Assembly (NCBI GenBank): GCA_022494885.1
Contig: JAGVSM010001148.1
Coordinates: 1-64,000 of the forward strand
Length of the DNA stretch: 64,000 nt
Direction of reading: 5' to 3'
Source: Micrasema longulum
Lineage: Eukaryota; Arthropoda; Insecta; Trichoptera; Brachycentridae
Shown: positions 10,453 through 20,969 of the stretch, in pieces
How positions within the stretch are numbered: the stretch's first letter is position 1
Layout: every line of letters begins with the position of its first letter
Position numbers and translations under genes: made by a program
The notes under the pieces: generated by a model
Told to the model about the DNA's origin: nothing
The model's database searches: none
The model's input: only the letters and a program-made list of their open reading frames with translations

Positions 10453-11000
10453 AACTCTCGTGTGGCTATAATGTCACACTAGTCAACGTACGATACAAAA
10501 CTTGATTTATATCCCTATTTTTTTTTAAGATGAAGTTGTGTTTTAAAAAACTTTTCAATGGACATTTTCACACCGGATTTGGAGAGTAAAATTTGTATAA
10601 CTATGCTGGATTTTAAAATAAAAAATATTAAATCTTGCTACCCGAAGAATTATTACCGTTAATACAGCAATAGATCTGTATTGGAGCGAGCACAAAGATA
10701 GAACACATAACAAGGAAGACAGAGACGCTGTTCTGTAACCGCCGTAGCCGGGGTTGTGTGAAACAAATTCAGTCGGTTGTTCACTTTTGGTTGTTGTTTT
10801 TTTTTCTTTTGCTATAACAGAGATAAATTAAACGTTTATTTTTATAAATTATGGAAAAGGAGTTATAGAACTGTATGTCTCCATGTTTTTTTTTTCAAAT
10901 GTCTGAGCTTTAGAATATTCCGTCTTTTACTTGTGGTAACAAGATGTTACATCACCGCGCGCAAAAGGAATTATTTTCCACAGTCTTTTAAAGGTTAAAT
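10453..11000. repeat. ~500 bp repeat, copy 2 of a pair with 4736-5220
   Basis: See the partner for shared words. This copy contains extra short insertions (for example 10880-10905) and a run of T and TTG near 10790-10815. No conserved frame. Confidence 0.6.
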
Positions 11001-11600
11001 TAGTTTAATTCATTACATCTTATCATACAATGTGCAAATATCGCTAGCAACTTTCCCAGATTTATTACCACGACTGAACGCGCACAGGAGGTGCCAAAAA
11101 TGCTTTCATTCGTCTACTTGACATTCCATTTTGACGACTTGTTGTAGAATAAAATAATACATGTAATGTTAAAGCAGAAAATATCTGGTAAAGCAGAAAG
11201 TTTTCTTTCAAATAAAGCATAAATTTTATCTTTGGTGCTTATTTTTAATTTGGAAAACCGGATAAAACTTATGTTTTACCGTAACTCAATATATATATTT
11301 TTAATGCTCCAATAAGGAAATATCTCTTTTTAAAAACATTCTTAAAGTAATAAAGGTCAATGAAATACTGTTTAATAAAATAAAATAAATTGTTACTTAT
11401 GAGTAGCATAAAAAATATTTTTGAATTTGTAATTTTGAATTCACACAAAAACGGTCATTCCATTAGCCACGACCCTAATACGTCACAATTTATGTTTATT
11501 TGTTCTTGACTATTCAAATTTGTTAAGAACACTGTCACAAATCTTGACGTTACTTTATTAATTCAATTCAATTCATTTCTTTTAAATATAATTTATATAA
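11000..11600. other. AT-rich stretch, nothing recognised
   Basis: No similarity detected apart from the probable 3' untranslated tail of the antisense LINE that begins at about 11600. Confidence 0.4.
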
Positions 11601-12045
11601 AACAAAAATATATTAAATACGTACATATTATGAAAAAGAAAAAAAAATACACGAAAGAGACTCATGTCAAAGTAGTAGAAGAATCCTGTTCCGGAAAACC
11701 CCTTCGGATACATGGAACAGATCAATATCCAGAGCGATGTTGTTCAACATAGCGGCAGCCCTTCCAACAGGTATAACCATAGGCAGGTTGGTCCTGAATA
11801 TCGGAATATGAAACAATCTATGGTGACGCTGTCTTAGGTAATTATCAGGAACATACAAACCAATGCTCATCATAATTTCAGAATTATCGATCATACCGCG
11901 CAACAATCGATAAAACTGTGTAGTCAAATACACATTCCTTCTAGTCTCTAAACTGTTGTAGCCAAGCATACCCTGGAAACTCGGTCGAATAGAGCCAAGT
12001 ATAATACCCCAGCAGGATAAGCTCCAACATGTCGCGTTTTTCTAG
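11600..12045 (-). pseudogene. L3a: LINE RT C-terminal region
   Basis: On the minus strand the frame 12040 to 11667 reads WGIILGSIRPSFQGM, then LGYNSLETRRN, LTTQFYRLLRGMID, VPDNYLRQRHH, FRTNLPMVIPVGRAA, DIDLFHVSEGVFRN and a stop at 11667. This is the typical C-terminus downstream of the RT domain in Jockey/CR1-like insect LINEs: a WG motif, then LGYxSLExRR, then an RTN and P(L/V)xRA block, then DIDxF. A 3' untranslated segment follows to about 11580. The 5' part is missing. The uninterrupted last 100 codons make it younger than its relative L3b at 51240-51605. Confidence 0.8.
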
Positions 12046-12059
12046 TGGCGTATTTAAAA

Positions 12060-12780
12060 AAAATGTGTACTTGAAAACATTGCTCTACAATATCCATATT
12101 TATTTTGAAAATACAATAAATTATTCTTAATTCATTTCATGTATTTTTATCAGTATTTGTAATATGTGACATTTCCTTATTCTGTTTTACATACGGATGC
12201 GTATTCTTCTTTCCACGCGGACACTGAAACCTTACAAGACAGAACACAGTTACCACAAGTTCGTAGTATCCATAAGTGAAAGATAACTACTAACATTGCT
12301 ACAATGTGGTGTTTCTATACGAAGTGCGTTCGGTGGTAGTAATGGATGGTACAATACGCATACTAACCGTCCCAACGGGGGAGGTGATGCCAGAAGCGGA
12401 ATTGAATTTTAATTTTCTATGAAAATTTTTAAAACCTTTAGCGTAAGACTGATAATCTTGCCATTGCGGAATGGATAATAAAGGCAAATTGATTTATTTT
12501 ATTAATTTAATTTAATATCCCTATTTACATTTCGCCGCCCTAATTCTTGTATGTTCAATATAGAATTTTGAAAATTTTAAAAGAGACATTTTTTTTAAAG
12601 TCAAATAAACAAAATCAGTAAGTGGTAATTGGTACTGAAAAATTACAAAAAATGCTGTTTAAATACCAAAAAAAATCTTCACCTACATGGACGCGTAATA
12701 AGATAATGAACAGATTGGCATTGATAATTCAATTTTGCTAAAATGGTCTATTGAACATACAAGAACTAGGGCAGCGATTT
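12060..12780. other. AT-rich stretch with weak 62-codon minus frame
   Basis: The frame 12487-12299 on minus contains SASGITSPVG and RIVPSITTTE but matches nothing I recognise. The rest is featureless. Confidence 0.2.
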
Positions 12781-12784
12781 TACG

Positions 12785-12930
12785 TTGGACTCGTAGCGTA
12801 ATGGTCAGCGCATTTGCCTATCATGCAAGAGGTCTCGGGTTCGATTCCCGACAAGGTTAGTCCAAAATATTTATCTTAAAGTGTGTTTTCACACCAGAAT
12901 ATTTTGAAGTCACTAGATCCATCCTACCTG
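12785..12930 (+). repeat. SINE-B copy with intact A and B boxes
   Basis: The A-box region is TAGCGTAATGGTCAGCGC (12794 on), the anticodon-arm-like region is TTTGCCTATCATGCAA, and the B box is GGTTCGATTCC (about 12839). The body continues with GTGTGTTTTCACACCAGAATAT and AGTCACTAGATCC. The downstream half is lost. Anticodon-loop bases resemble AUC, so the source tRNA may be Asp-like. Confidence 0.75.
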
Positions 12931-12949
12931 TATGTGTGGACTGAACCAA

Positions 12950-14300
12950 ACCAAAAAATGGAAAGTTTATCTATTCTCTAAAGCTGCTATTACTGCATAT
13001 TATTTCCTTGCTCCAGGTAAATCCCCGATCTGGTCCCAAAGACGCCACAAACGCGACTTTACGGAACCCTGGGAATTTCAGTAAAGATCAACTAGGAGAA
13101 ATGCGAAAATGTCTCGTAAAAATAAAGACATGTACTTAATTACAAATACAATTGATATTTGAGAGTATAAAACGGAAATTCAGAAATCTCCATTGAAGAA
13201 GTTACTGAGTTATTTGCGAAAAACTTTAAAAAAAGAATTGTAAGATTTCTAACTATGCTTCACCGACTCAATGAAGAATGCTTAGTTTGCGGTGTCAAGT
13301 AGCATAATTGAAATCTGTTTTTGCAAGATTTAGAGACTGTTTTGAATTACGCTTTTATTTAGGCAAGTAGGTTTTATGTAAATCTTATTTTGGCATCAAT
13401 AACTATTTCCCGTTTTTAAAGGACATTTCTAAGTTTGCTTCAAACTGAAGGCTGGAGATTACATTTTTTTAAAAACTAAATTAATAATGTCATTTCGTTT
13501 ATATATTCAGATTCTATTAATGCTCAAAACATTGGAGTTCTCCGGTTTACCACTTCCGAAACAGCATGTTCTATAACACCAGCAGTGCAGTAAAAATACT
13601 CATTCCTTCAACAGAGTTCAACGGTTTGCTGGTATCAAAGCAGTGGATACGGAACAAATTTCAAAATTTTTATAACAAGATACCTCTGACGCAGCGAAAA
13701 ATTTTGCACAACTTGAGTTTTATTGCCATAATCAACCATACTTATGTCATTTCTTTTGCCGTTAATTTCATTATTTTACTTTACTTTTTTTCACATACTG
13801 TTTACTTTTTCACATACATATCATGTCATTAAATTTATATTTACCAGTTATTTTCACAAATGATTAATGTTTTAATTAGTGGCATGTAACACAATATTTT
13901 TGAAAAAAGGAAATTTTATAAGCACATTGTTTTTCATTCAATATTCTACTTGATTTTTTATACTAAAGTCTGAGGAGAAATTAAGCCGCGGGCCGGGCGG
14001 TCAGAATAAAAAAACAAACAAGTCCTACAGTTATTTGATAGTTCTTACTTTAAATGTTTTTCTCTTAAATATTATTATTAAATCCTATAAATATTTTTTA
14101 AAAAACACACAAAAGATTGTAATTTTACTTCGAGAGATACATTTAAAACAGTTTTACAACTTCAAACCGCTCTCCTGAACAATTTACCAAATGTGACTTT
14201 CAGCATTTCAACTTTAAGGTTCAAATATATTCTTGGAAATCTGCTTCAAATTTATTTAATTAATTAACAAAATACACAATTTTATCATAGAGCACAATTA
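12950..14300. other. AT-rich stretch, nothing recognised
   Basis: A short less AT-rich patch occurs at 13010-13080 and an 88-codon frame at 13566-13832, but neither resembles a known protein or repeat. Confidence 0.4.
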
Positions 14301-14313
14301 TATTTTTTTTATG

Positions 14314-14349
14314 TCCCGACTTGTTAGAAAATTCCGTGTTAAGTCGGGA
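14314..14349. repeat. Short hairpin (TCCCGACTT arms), M4-like element end
   Basis: TCCCGACTT (14314-14322) and AAGTCGGGA (14341-14349) form a perfect 9 bp stem around an 18-base loop. A degraded relative (GTCCCGACTAGC, then GTGTTTAGGAAG) lies at 29455-29490 inside the insertion that splits L1c. Confidence 0.5.
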
Positions 14350-14830
14350 AACAAAAACACTAATTAACATATTAAACAGTAAAAAAAATAATAAGAGAAA
14401 AATATATATAATAAAAATGTATACGTGTCAAAAAATGGAATGCAGAAAAGTTATTTAATAATATATATCAATATGTTATTAATATAAAGTTTTATTTGAA
14501 GCAATAACTTTGTGGTAATTCGTTATAATTTTTTTTAAATTTTATTTTATGTTATTAATAATTTAAAGCAATTCTATAATTCAATTCAGTTATTATTTTT
14601 TATTAAGAATAAAAACAAAATAATTTAATAAAGCAATAATAGTAACACATCTACATATATGGTAAAATATGTCATTTAAGAAACATAATAATAAAATTTA
14701 AATATATATTTACAAATAATTGTGCATCACTATTAAGTTTATTCAAAGATGATATACATATATAATATATACGTATATGGATAATAGTGAAGATAGAATG
14801 TTAATGATAAAATATTTTTCCTCTCACAAT
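14350..14830. other. Extremely AT-rich stretch
   Basis: Near-pure A/T with ATATAT runs (14754-14778). The segment AATAACTTTGTGGTAATTCG (about 14503) resembles 28395-28415, next to the TIR insertion M5. Confidence 0.35.
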
Positions 14831-14839
14831 GCCATTATA

Positions 14840-15170
14840 GTCCGACCCTGATACATCGAATACAAATCTACGCTGATTACACGCGGCCACCGCCACGCGG
14901 CACAGCCTGGATCGTGATTTATTATACCTGGATTCATTACACTGAACATCATCTCCAGACCTGCTCGTCACAGATTCACCTGACGCATGTACGTGGTACT
15001 ACGGACCGGCCCCGCACTGGTCAAATTAATAAGCTAAAGCCTGCTATATGGAGGCACTATATAAAAATTAACTTGTTTAACAGCCACCCTCGATTTAATT
15101 TTGAGTGTGTCCAGATGTATAAGACAAGTATTAGATTTTACCCCCGATTCAATTATCATAATTGAAATAT
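14840..15170. other. GC-richer island, unidentified
   Basis: Bases 14840-15060 are notably GC-rich for this locus (for example ACACGCGGCCACCGCCACGC near 14879 and GACCGGCCCCGCACTGG near 15004). A + frame of 83 codons (14914-15165) spans part of it without recognisable motifs. It could be a promoter-like or exon region, or the end of a mobile element. Confidence 0.3.
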
Positions 15171-15951
15171 ATTTACATTTTTTTTAATGAAATGAAAAAT
15201 TCATTATTTTGACATAAACGGCATAAATTGCCTTTAAAATATATTTTGAACATAAATATGAAAAAAATACATAAGTACATTTATAGACATATATAAATAC
15301 ATAACAAAAATGATCAAATTTTATTACTATAACAATAGTAACCAGTAGGTAAATACACATAAGTAACCAAAAATATTGACGAAAAATATTAAAAAGCAAA
15401 AAGATTTTTAAACACAAATAAAAGTTTATAACTATCAAGTCCAGAACTAAATATATCAGCCTTATCCTCATAATGATTACCACATCTGTGCAGTCTAGGG
15501 ATAGGCGAGGGCATGTGATAGTGTTGGTCCTAGAACTTGCAGAACAAAAAGGAGATCTGTGGCGGGTATGTCGACCAGGTACACGAAAACACACCAACGC
15601 AAATCTGGACAGTCAATGAATGAATTGATCCCTTTTTAAAGTTAAATTAGGTCAGTTAGGATTCTTCTATCGGAAGGTTTAAAAATATTTGCTTTAGCAT
15701 AATCTTTTAAATATCCTTAGCATATCTTTAGATAACAATTGATTATAAATAAATAAATCAGCTGGAGTATGTAGTTAAAAAATGATATATTGTAAAAATT
15801 TCTTCTGAACGCGTTTAAGTGTATCAGAGCAACCAGACTAGAGAAATATATTCTGAACGACTTCTAACCAGAGAGCAATGAAGTGACTTGATAGGTGTGA
15901 TATTTTTTAATTTGCTATTAGTTCTTATAACGTACTCAAATATTTCAATTT

Positions 15952-16075
15952 TAAGACCATTTCCCAAAAGTCTTAAATAATGTGTGGTGGAAAAATCAAA
16001 ATTGAGTTGTGGCAGTGGGGTTTGAGCCTCAGACTTTTGGTCCGTGAGTCCAAAATACTACCACAGGACCACAAC
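15952..16075 (-). repeat. SINE-C copy, abutted by SINE-D
   Basis: In antisense: head GTTGTGGTCCTGTGGTAGTA, B-box region with GGCTCAAACCCCACTGCC, and body AACTCAATTTTGATTTTTCC. The tail region GGGAAATGGTCTTAAAATTG is also present. SINE-D begins within 10 bases of its head. Confidence 0.7.
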
Positions 16076-16083
16076 ACAATCAA

Positions 16084-16304
16084 ATTTTTTTTTTTTAAAG
16101 GAATAACACGCTAAGCCTCTATTTAGAGGCTTGTCAGCAGGATGGATAGAGGGGATATGGAAAGAGGTGATGAAAAATACACCACAACACCCAGACCAAT
16201 TGAGAAAAAAAATTTTTTTGGATTCCTTTCTTGCAACCGGCGGGAATCGAACCCGCGACGCCAGTTTCACAGTTGGCCGTCTTACTAACTGCGCCACGGC
16301 GCCT
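16084..16304 (-). repeat. SINE-D: tRNA-derived element with A-tail
   Basis: In antisense the head reads GGCGCCGTGGCGCAGTTAGT, with a canonical B box GGGTTCGATTCCCGCCGG (about 16253-16236), a body to about 16100, and an A-rich tail (T-run 16084-16098 on +). The tRNA-like head explains the peptide-like read-through AVAQLVRRPT seen when it is translated. It is the only copy in the window. A true tRNA gene is unlikely because the acceptor arm does not pair and a body follows. Confidence 0.7.
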
Positions 16305-16519
16305 ATCATATTTTTTTGCATAAATTATTTTTTGTTATTATTTGTTTGAATAAGTCCTGAGGCTGAGGTTGTAATTTAAAAAACGGTCGACGCATTACTG
16401 AAAATCAAATAGGTTTATAGAAATTTATAAGAAAATAAATTTAAAATCATACAACAATGTACTGATATTTAAACATAGGGAATTAGTAATTGTGACTCAG
16501 TATGTAAAAAATAACTTAA

Positions 16520-16745
16520 AATATCCAATAACAAGTTATATGCCCTGTAGTAAACTATAAGTTATTTGAAATTTACATATTTTTTTAACCATTATATTCA
16601 TATTTAGTAGTTGCTTTGTTTTAAACCAGTGAATAAAGGTTTTAGCTTTTAAAAGAAAAGAGCTGAGACTTATATATTACCTTCCCTTAAATGTTCTTAA
16701 TCTCTGTTGTAATATGTTAGTTTAATATTAATTAGTTTTTCCACT
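16520..16745 (+). repeat. M1d: old M1 copy
   Basis: Words ATCCAATAACAAGTTATATG and CCCTGTAG (about 16526-16555), then CTTATATATTACCTTCCC and TCTCTGTTGTAATATG (about 16668-16710), mirror M1g at 26695-26755. The two halves are separated by unrelated DNA. Confidence 0.45.
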
Positions 16746-16865
16746 TCGAATATATTTTCCCATGAATAAATTTCTCCAAAACGTGATTTCCACTCGATTT
16801 GATTTTTCCGATTTTTTACCTAACATCATCTATCGAATCATAAACAGTCGTCCAGAGTTTTGATT

Positions 16866-16900
16866 CCATTCGACACATATGGGTGTATTCTTCATCAGTT
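16866..16900 (-). repeat. Penelope-like CTGATGA…CGAA stem-loop motif
   Basis: On the minus strand: CTGATGA (16898-16892), AGAAT, then ACAC and GTGT arms around CCATAT, then CGAA. This resembles the stem-II half of hammerhead-containing terminal repeats. Stem I does not form with the flanking bases, so I do not call a ribozyme. Confidence 0.3.
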
Positions 16901-17499
16901 TGGACAAAAACTGAAGTACGTTTGTACTGTTATTAATTCATGTATCTTTGACTTGTAAAAAAAGGTTGGGAATTAAATGACTAGCAGTTCACAGTGTAAA
17001 AAGATACCAATCAATTATGTAACTAATAATCGATACAACTAACTGAAGTTCGATTCGCGGAAAACAACGGCCAAATTATGGACCGATGTAATGTGTTATC
17101 AAAGTTAGTAATAAGCTGTCAAATTTGTGACCGTTAAATCTGTACTTGTCAATTCCGAAGCCATCAAGAGAAGTTGTGTAGTTTTTGATAGATCAACCTC
17201 GTACTTGGCCTCTGGAGATATTATAAGGTCCTCAAGTACATTGTGATTCTGAAACAGTTTTTCAAATAAAGTTTTTCACATGTCTAAATCTTTTGATATC
17301 AATATTTAGATAATCTTAATGTCCGTATTCGCGTGACAGGAAATAAGTATGTTTTCCATCTGCCAATCTGAAGCACTAACTATGCACAACACTCTTTCCT
17401 CCATCGTTTTTGCTCTAACTACAATGCTTTTTTTTTTCATCAATTGATATATTTAACACGCCCCTTAATTTATTTAAAAATAAATTAAGACTCATTCTT

Positions 17500-17770
17500 T
17501 CCGGCTGCAATACGATCCAACTTGCTATTTAATGATGCTCACACTTACACACACCTGAACACTAAATCCCACACAAATACACACAAACACACCTCTACAC
17601 TTACTCTCATACAAATACACATAAACACACCCTTTTGTTGTACCACAATTTAATATGTATAATTTTTATTTAGAAACTTCGCTGGTCAGTTTTTTAACCG
17701 TATCTTTTTTATCTTATTATATCACGGTCGACTGTTTGTTTCTGTAAAATAAATCATTAAAAAATATTTA
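17500..17770 (+). repeat. L8 LINE 3' untranslated end (uninterrupted copy)
   Basis: A CA-rich run (CACACACCTGAACAC and CACAAACACACC, 17543-17630) is followed by GAAACTTCGCTGGTCAG (about 17672), TATCTTTTTTAT (17701-17712), ACTGTTTGTTTCTGTAAAAT and AAATAAAT-type sequence. Related ends occur at 31605-31705, 33060-33680, 33720-33940 and 46256-46600 (minus). It supplies the empty site for the L1e insertion. No coding part remains. Confidence 0.6.
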
Positions 17771-17788
17771 CAACATTTCGAGAAATAA

Positions 17789-18030
17789 AATCATCATCAT
17801 CATTCTCTTTCCACACCTAATGGTGCATAGGGCACTGTATTGTTTCACCTAATGCAGTGAATTTTGATTGTTTTATTACATAAAAGTTAGGTGATCAGTA
17901 TTACGCTTCAGATGCCAGTCAGGGACTATGAAATTTTAAGAGGAAACTGTTATTTTTTTTCATAAATGTTTTATACTTCGCAAATTGAACCCAAAATCTC
18001 GTGCACGGTAAGCAAATGCGCAAACGATTT
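17789..18030 (-). repeat. SINE-B copy with (ATG)n tail
   Basis: On + it starts with the tail complement ATCATCATCATCATT (17790) and continues through CACCTAATGGTGCATAGGG and TAGGTGATCAGTATTACGC. It ends at a degraded B-box/A-box region TCTCGTGCACGGTAAGCAAA. These are the antisense of the SINE-B body words GTGTAAGACTGATC and TATGCACCATT. Confidence 0.7.
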
Positions 18031-18077
18031 GACTGCGAAGCTGACAACCCTTTTAATAAAAAAATTCAATAAATAAA

Positions 18078-18155
18078 TAAAGTGGTTGGCGCGTTTGTCT
18101 ACTATGTTTGACGAACTAATGTAAATGATTGATCCAAAAGGTTGTTGTACAGCGC
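18078..18155 (+). repeat. SINE-B-like head fragment
   Basis: GGTTGGCGCGTTTGTCTACT (about 18084) is followed by GTTGTTGTACAGCGC, resembling the A-box and anticodon region of SINE-B and the core of the 28200 copy. Confidence 0.35.
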
Positions 18156-18159
18156 ATTA

Positions 18160-19190
18160 ATTTAAATATTTACATATTTCTAAAAGAGATTAAGCTGTTG
18201 AGAATATAAAAATACAGGCATTTATAAAGCTTACGATCTGTCGTCGCTTTGGTTAAGATATCATTTTACATTCTGTGTAACATTAGTTATTCTTCCTATA
18301 GGTACAATAAAAAGGTCAACTAATTCACGTGTTTAATTTTTCGTGTTTTATGCATATTTATTCACTTATTTGTGTTTCATTATTTACATGAATTTACATG
18401 TAAATAATAAATTGACGATGAAACAACCAAAAAACTTACGAGTTTTTATTTTACTGTGTACGTAACTTTCATTTACAAACTTGATCCTTGTATTGCAAAG
18501 GCAGGTAGATATTTCATGGAAAGTGTTATGTAAAAATGTGTCAAGCCACTAAATAAAAAAAAAGAATTAGTGACACAATCGTGATCCAAAAGTGAAATTC
18601 TTTCTTTGAAATAAATATTTTTTTGATGAGTTTAAATTCTCTGTAATATCTTGATGTGTTAACCAAAAACCACGTAACACTGCTTTAAATAGCTTAACGT
18701 ATTTTAAATGGATTAAAACTAACATGTGGCTAACACGATGACTTTTTTTACAAAATTTGTTTACTTTAATAAAGATACTTTCTTTGCCAAAATTGTTGAC
18801 GACAAGTTTTGTTTATTACAATCGGCATCTAACTTTTTAAAATTTGGGGATTCATATTGATAGTCAGTCCTTTGGTATTTTTAACATCCAAATTAGAATA
18901 TAAAGCTTTTATTTCAATTTAATATATTTGTTTACCGAATTTTACATTTTAAATATAAATTAAAGTTACAGGTTCAAATACACTTTTTTAGGGTTGTAAA
19001 ATTGTTTAAAGCATTTTCGCGTAATTGTTATTACAAAGGAAAAAGTTTTATAGGTGCTCTGTAATAATGTGTTACTCCATTTTTTTGTTAAATTTCTAGA
19101 TAAAGAAAAATGTTTTAAAAAATTATCACGATTTTTTGTTCTATTAGGTACTTTTTACATAAAAAACATTTTTTTATATCCGCCTGATAT
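18160..19190. other. AT-rich stretch, nothing recognised
   Basis: Only homopolymer runs and a short inverted word (TTTACATGAATTTACATGTAAATAA at 18384-18408, described by position only as a palindrome). Confidence 0.4.
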
Positions 19191-19192
19191 TG

Positions 19193-19351
19193 AAAAAAAA
19201 AAAGAATTTTTACCGCAACAGACCAGATGTCCCAAGTACATTCACTCAGGTTTGAGAAAAATCACATTAAATTATTGTGTTCTCACCGGAAATCGATCCT
19301 AGAACGTTCCGCCCGTGAGTCAATCGTCTTGACCATCACACCACGGAGGCC
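19193..19351 (-). repeat. SINE-A copy
   Basis: In antisense the head is GGCCTCCGTGGTGTGATGGT, followed by a B-box-like region (GGATCGATTTCCGGTG) and then body words GAACACAATAATTT and TCAAACCTGAGTGAATGTAC. The poly(A) tail appears as TTCAATATC preceded by an A-run on the + side at 19192-19203. Copies also lie at 21833 and 32644. Confidence 0.8.
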
Positions 19352-19366
19352 GCACAAAATGAGATA

Positions 19367-19635
19367 TTAATCGTAAATTATCTCAATCTGGGGTAGGTGA
19401 GGCCTAACACATTTTTGCATAACACCGTCTACATATAACATAACCTTAATACACGTACAGCACACATTTGGTTGAGATGATCCCCAGAGGTGAGAGTAAA
19501 TGGAACAGCATGTCGCTTGATTAGGGTCCATAGCTGTGATCTTTGACGAGATGAAATTAACAAACTCCACTTGACATTCCTTCACAAATTATTGCGTCCA
19601 TTTTGGTTGACCATTTTTATCCCACTTGTTGGGAT
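19367..19635 (-). other. Possible degraded coding fragment, unidentified
   Basis: The minus strand reads RYPNKWDKNGQPKW, a stop, then 72 codons including FVNFISSKITAMDP, CCSIYSHLWGSSQPN and VCCTCIKVML. The composition is protein-like, with cysteine pairs, and one stop separates the two parts. I do not recognise a family. It could be an exon of an old transposase or of a host gene remnant. Confidence 0.3.
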
Positions 19636-19639
19636 ATCG

Positions 19640-20530
19640 ATCACTTAATTGATATAATATTTCAGTGAATTAAATTCCACAAAAAAAAAACTATTTTTTG
19701 TGTATTTTCAAAAGTTTTGTACAGTTTTAACGTTTTATTTTTAAATTTATTCATTTCTAAAAAATATTTACACGTCAGGAGCGTGAAGTTTTCGACTAGG
19801 GTAGCCGACGCTTAATACTATACGTAAAATTCGTGCCTACTTCTAACACAGAAATTCAAATTAACTGCCTTGAAATAAACTAAAAAGCTATTTCATGACA
19901 TAATTTCAGCATAAAAGGGTTATGTTTTATTGTTTACTATTATAAAGCCATTGTGTTAACCGATTTAAGCGCTAAATTTGATATAAAGCCGTCACAATAC
20001 ACGAAAAATTAACCTGGATGTGTTTGTTAGAATTGGTTCCACGGATACTAAAAAATCTGTACTGAGAGATCACCCTAAAGGGACTAAAATACTTACGCTG
20101 TTCCATATTCTAGAATTAGGCAGACAGTGGTGTACTATGTTTTATACCAGTCCATATATTATATTTTATTGTTTTTTTAGAAGTTATGAATGATTGAACA
20201 TCAAACCTATATCAGATCATTACGATTAAAACAAAAAACCAATAACAAAATATTGACTGTAAATAGTTATTTAAAATATTAGTAAATTTATAGATGATTT
20301 TATTTTTTTAAAATAAAATAGCCACTGTTTGTTTAGAGGTAAAATTTTTAGGAAAGCATTGGTTCCATCCAATATATGGATGGACCGCGCATGTTTCACA
20401 CTAGTCTTTAAATTAAAGTCCCGCTGAATTGTAGGCATACGATTAAAAAAAATCTCAACTAGATGTGGAAGATCTTTCCAGTTTTCACCCTATTTCAAAT
20501 CTTTCCATCATATCAAAAATACTAGGAAAA
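19640..20530. other. AT-rich stretch, nothing recognised
   Basis: A slightly richer patch at 20030-20110 matches nothing else in the window. Confidence 0.4.
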
Positions 20531-20539
20531 ATAGTTTCT

Positions 20540-20815
20540 CATTGCTCGTTAACTATATCGAGCAGAATTCTTTATTTTCGGTAAGGCAATCGGCAAACCG
20601 ACGTTTTTATTTCACGGAGACGGGAGTGATAAGAGTACTGTCTGACGTTATAACGGCGGTAGACTCTGGTCATCTGGTGTTGATGGCTCTTCTGGACATG
20701 AGTGCTGCATTCGATACTGTGGACTGTGGACCATAATATTTTGCTTGAACGTCTGGAGAAAACTTATGGTATCCGTGATCAGGCACATATATGGATATGC
20801 AGTTGTGTTCCAGGG
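20540..20815 (+). pseudogene. LINE reverse transcriptase palm fragment
   Basis: The + frame contains RQSANRRFYFTETGVIRVLS followed by VDSGHLVLMALLDMSAAF and DTVD. LLDxSAAFDTVDH is the conserved RT motif in CR1/L2-type non-LTR elements (this fragment covers the region around fingers and palm motif A). After DTVD a 7-base duplication (GTGGACT repeated near 20718-20733) shifts the frame. Reading on in the next frame gives HNILLERLEKTYGIRDQ, the expected continuation. It is truncated on both sides, the downstream side ending at an M1 copy. Confidence 0.8.
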
Positions 20816-20817
20816 TA

Positions 20818-20968
20818 AAAGTTCACCCATAAGCTCTGTAAATGACTAAACTCACATATTTCCTTCTTAAAAATGTTTTTTCTCTCTGTTGCAACAAATT
20901 TGAATATGAACAACTCTCTAGGGAGAAAATCCAGCCAGTCTCCAAGCATTTGGAAATACTCAAAATAC
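20818..20968 (+). repeat. M1e: M1 repeat, right half
   Basis: ATAAGCTCTGTAAATGACTA, TTAAAAATGTTTTTTCTCTC, GTTGCAACAAATTTGAATAT, TCTAGGGAGAAAATCCAGCC and AAGCATTTGGAAATACTC match the M1 right half to the terminal motif. Confidence 0.75.
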
Positions 20969-20969
20969 T

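Noticed and set aside
12785..12866. Possible functional tRNA gene (TTGGACT pairs with AGTCCAA)
   Set aside because: The pairing has wrong spacing for an acceptor stem, and the sequence after the B box matches the SINE-B body at 23147, so it is a SINE head.
15184..15597. 137-codon minus frame with hydrophobic C-terminal half
   Set aside because: The hydrophobic part is translated AT-rich DNA and the N-terminal part shows no family. No splice or promoter support.
16230..16304. Possible tRNA gene on the minus strand
   Set aside because: A and B boxes are good, but no acceptor stem forms and a body with an A-tail follows, as in a SINE. The apparent protein AVAQLVRRP is a translation of the tRNA-like head.
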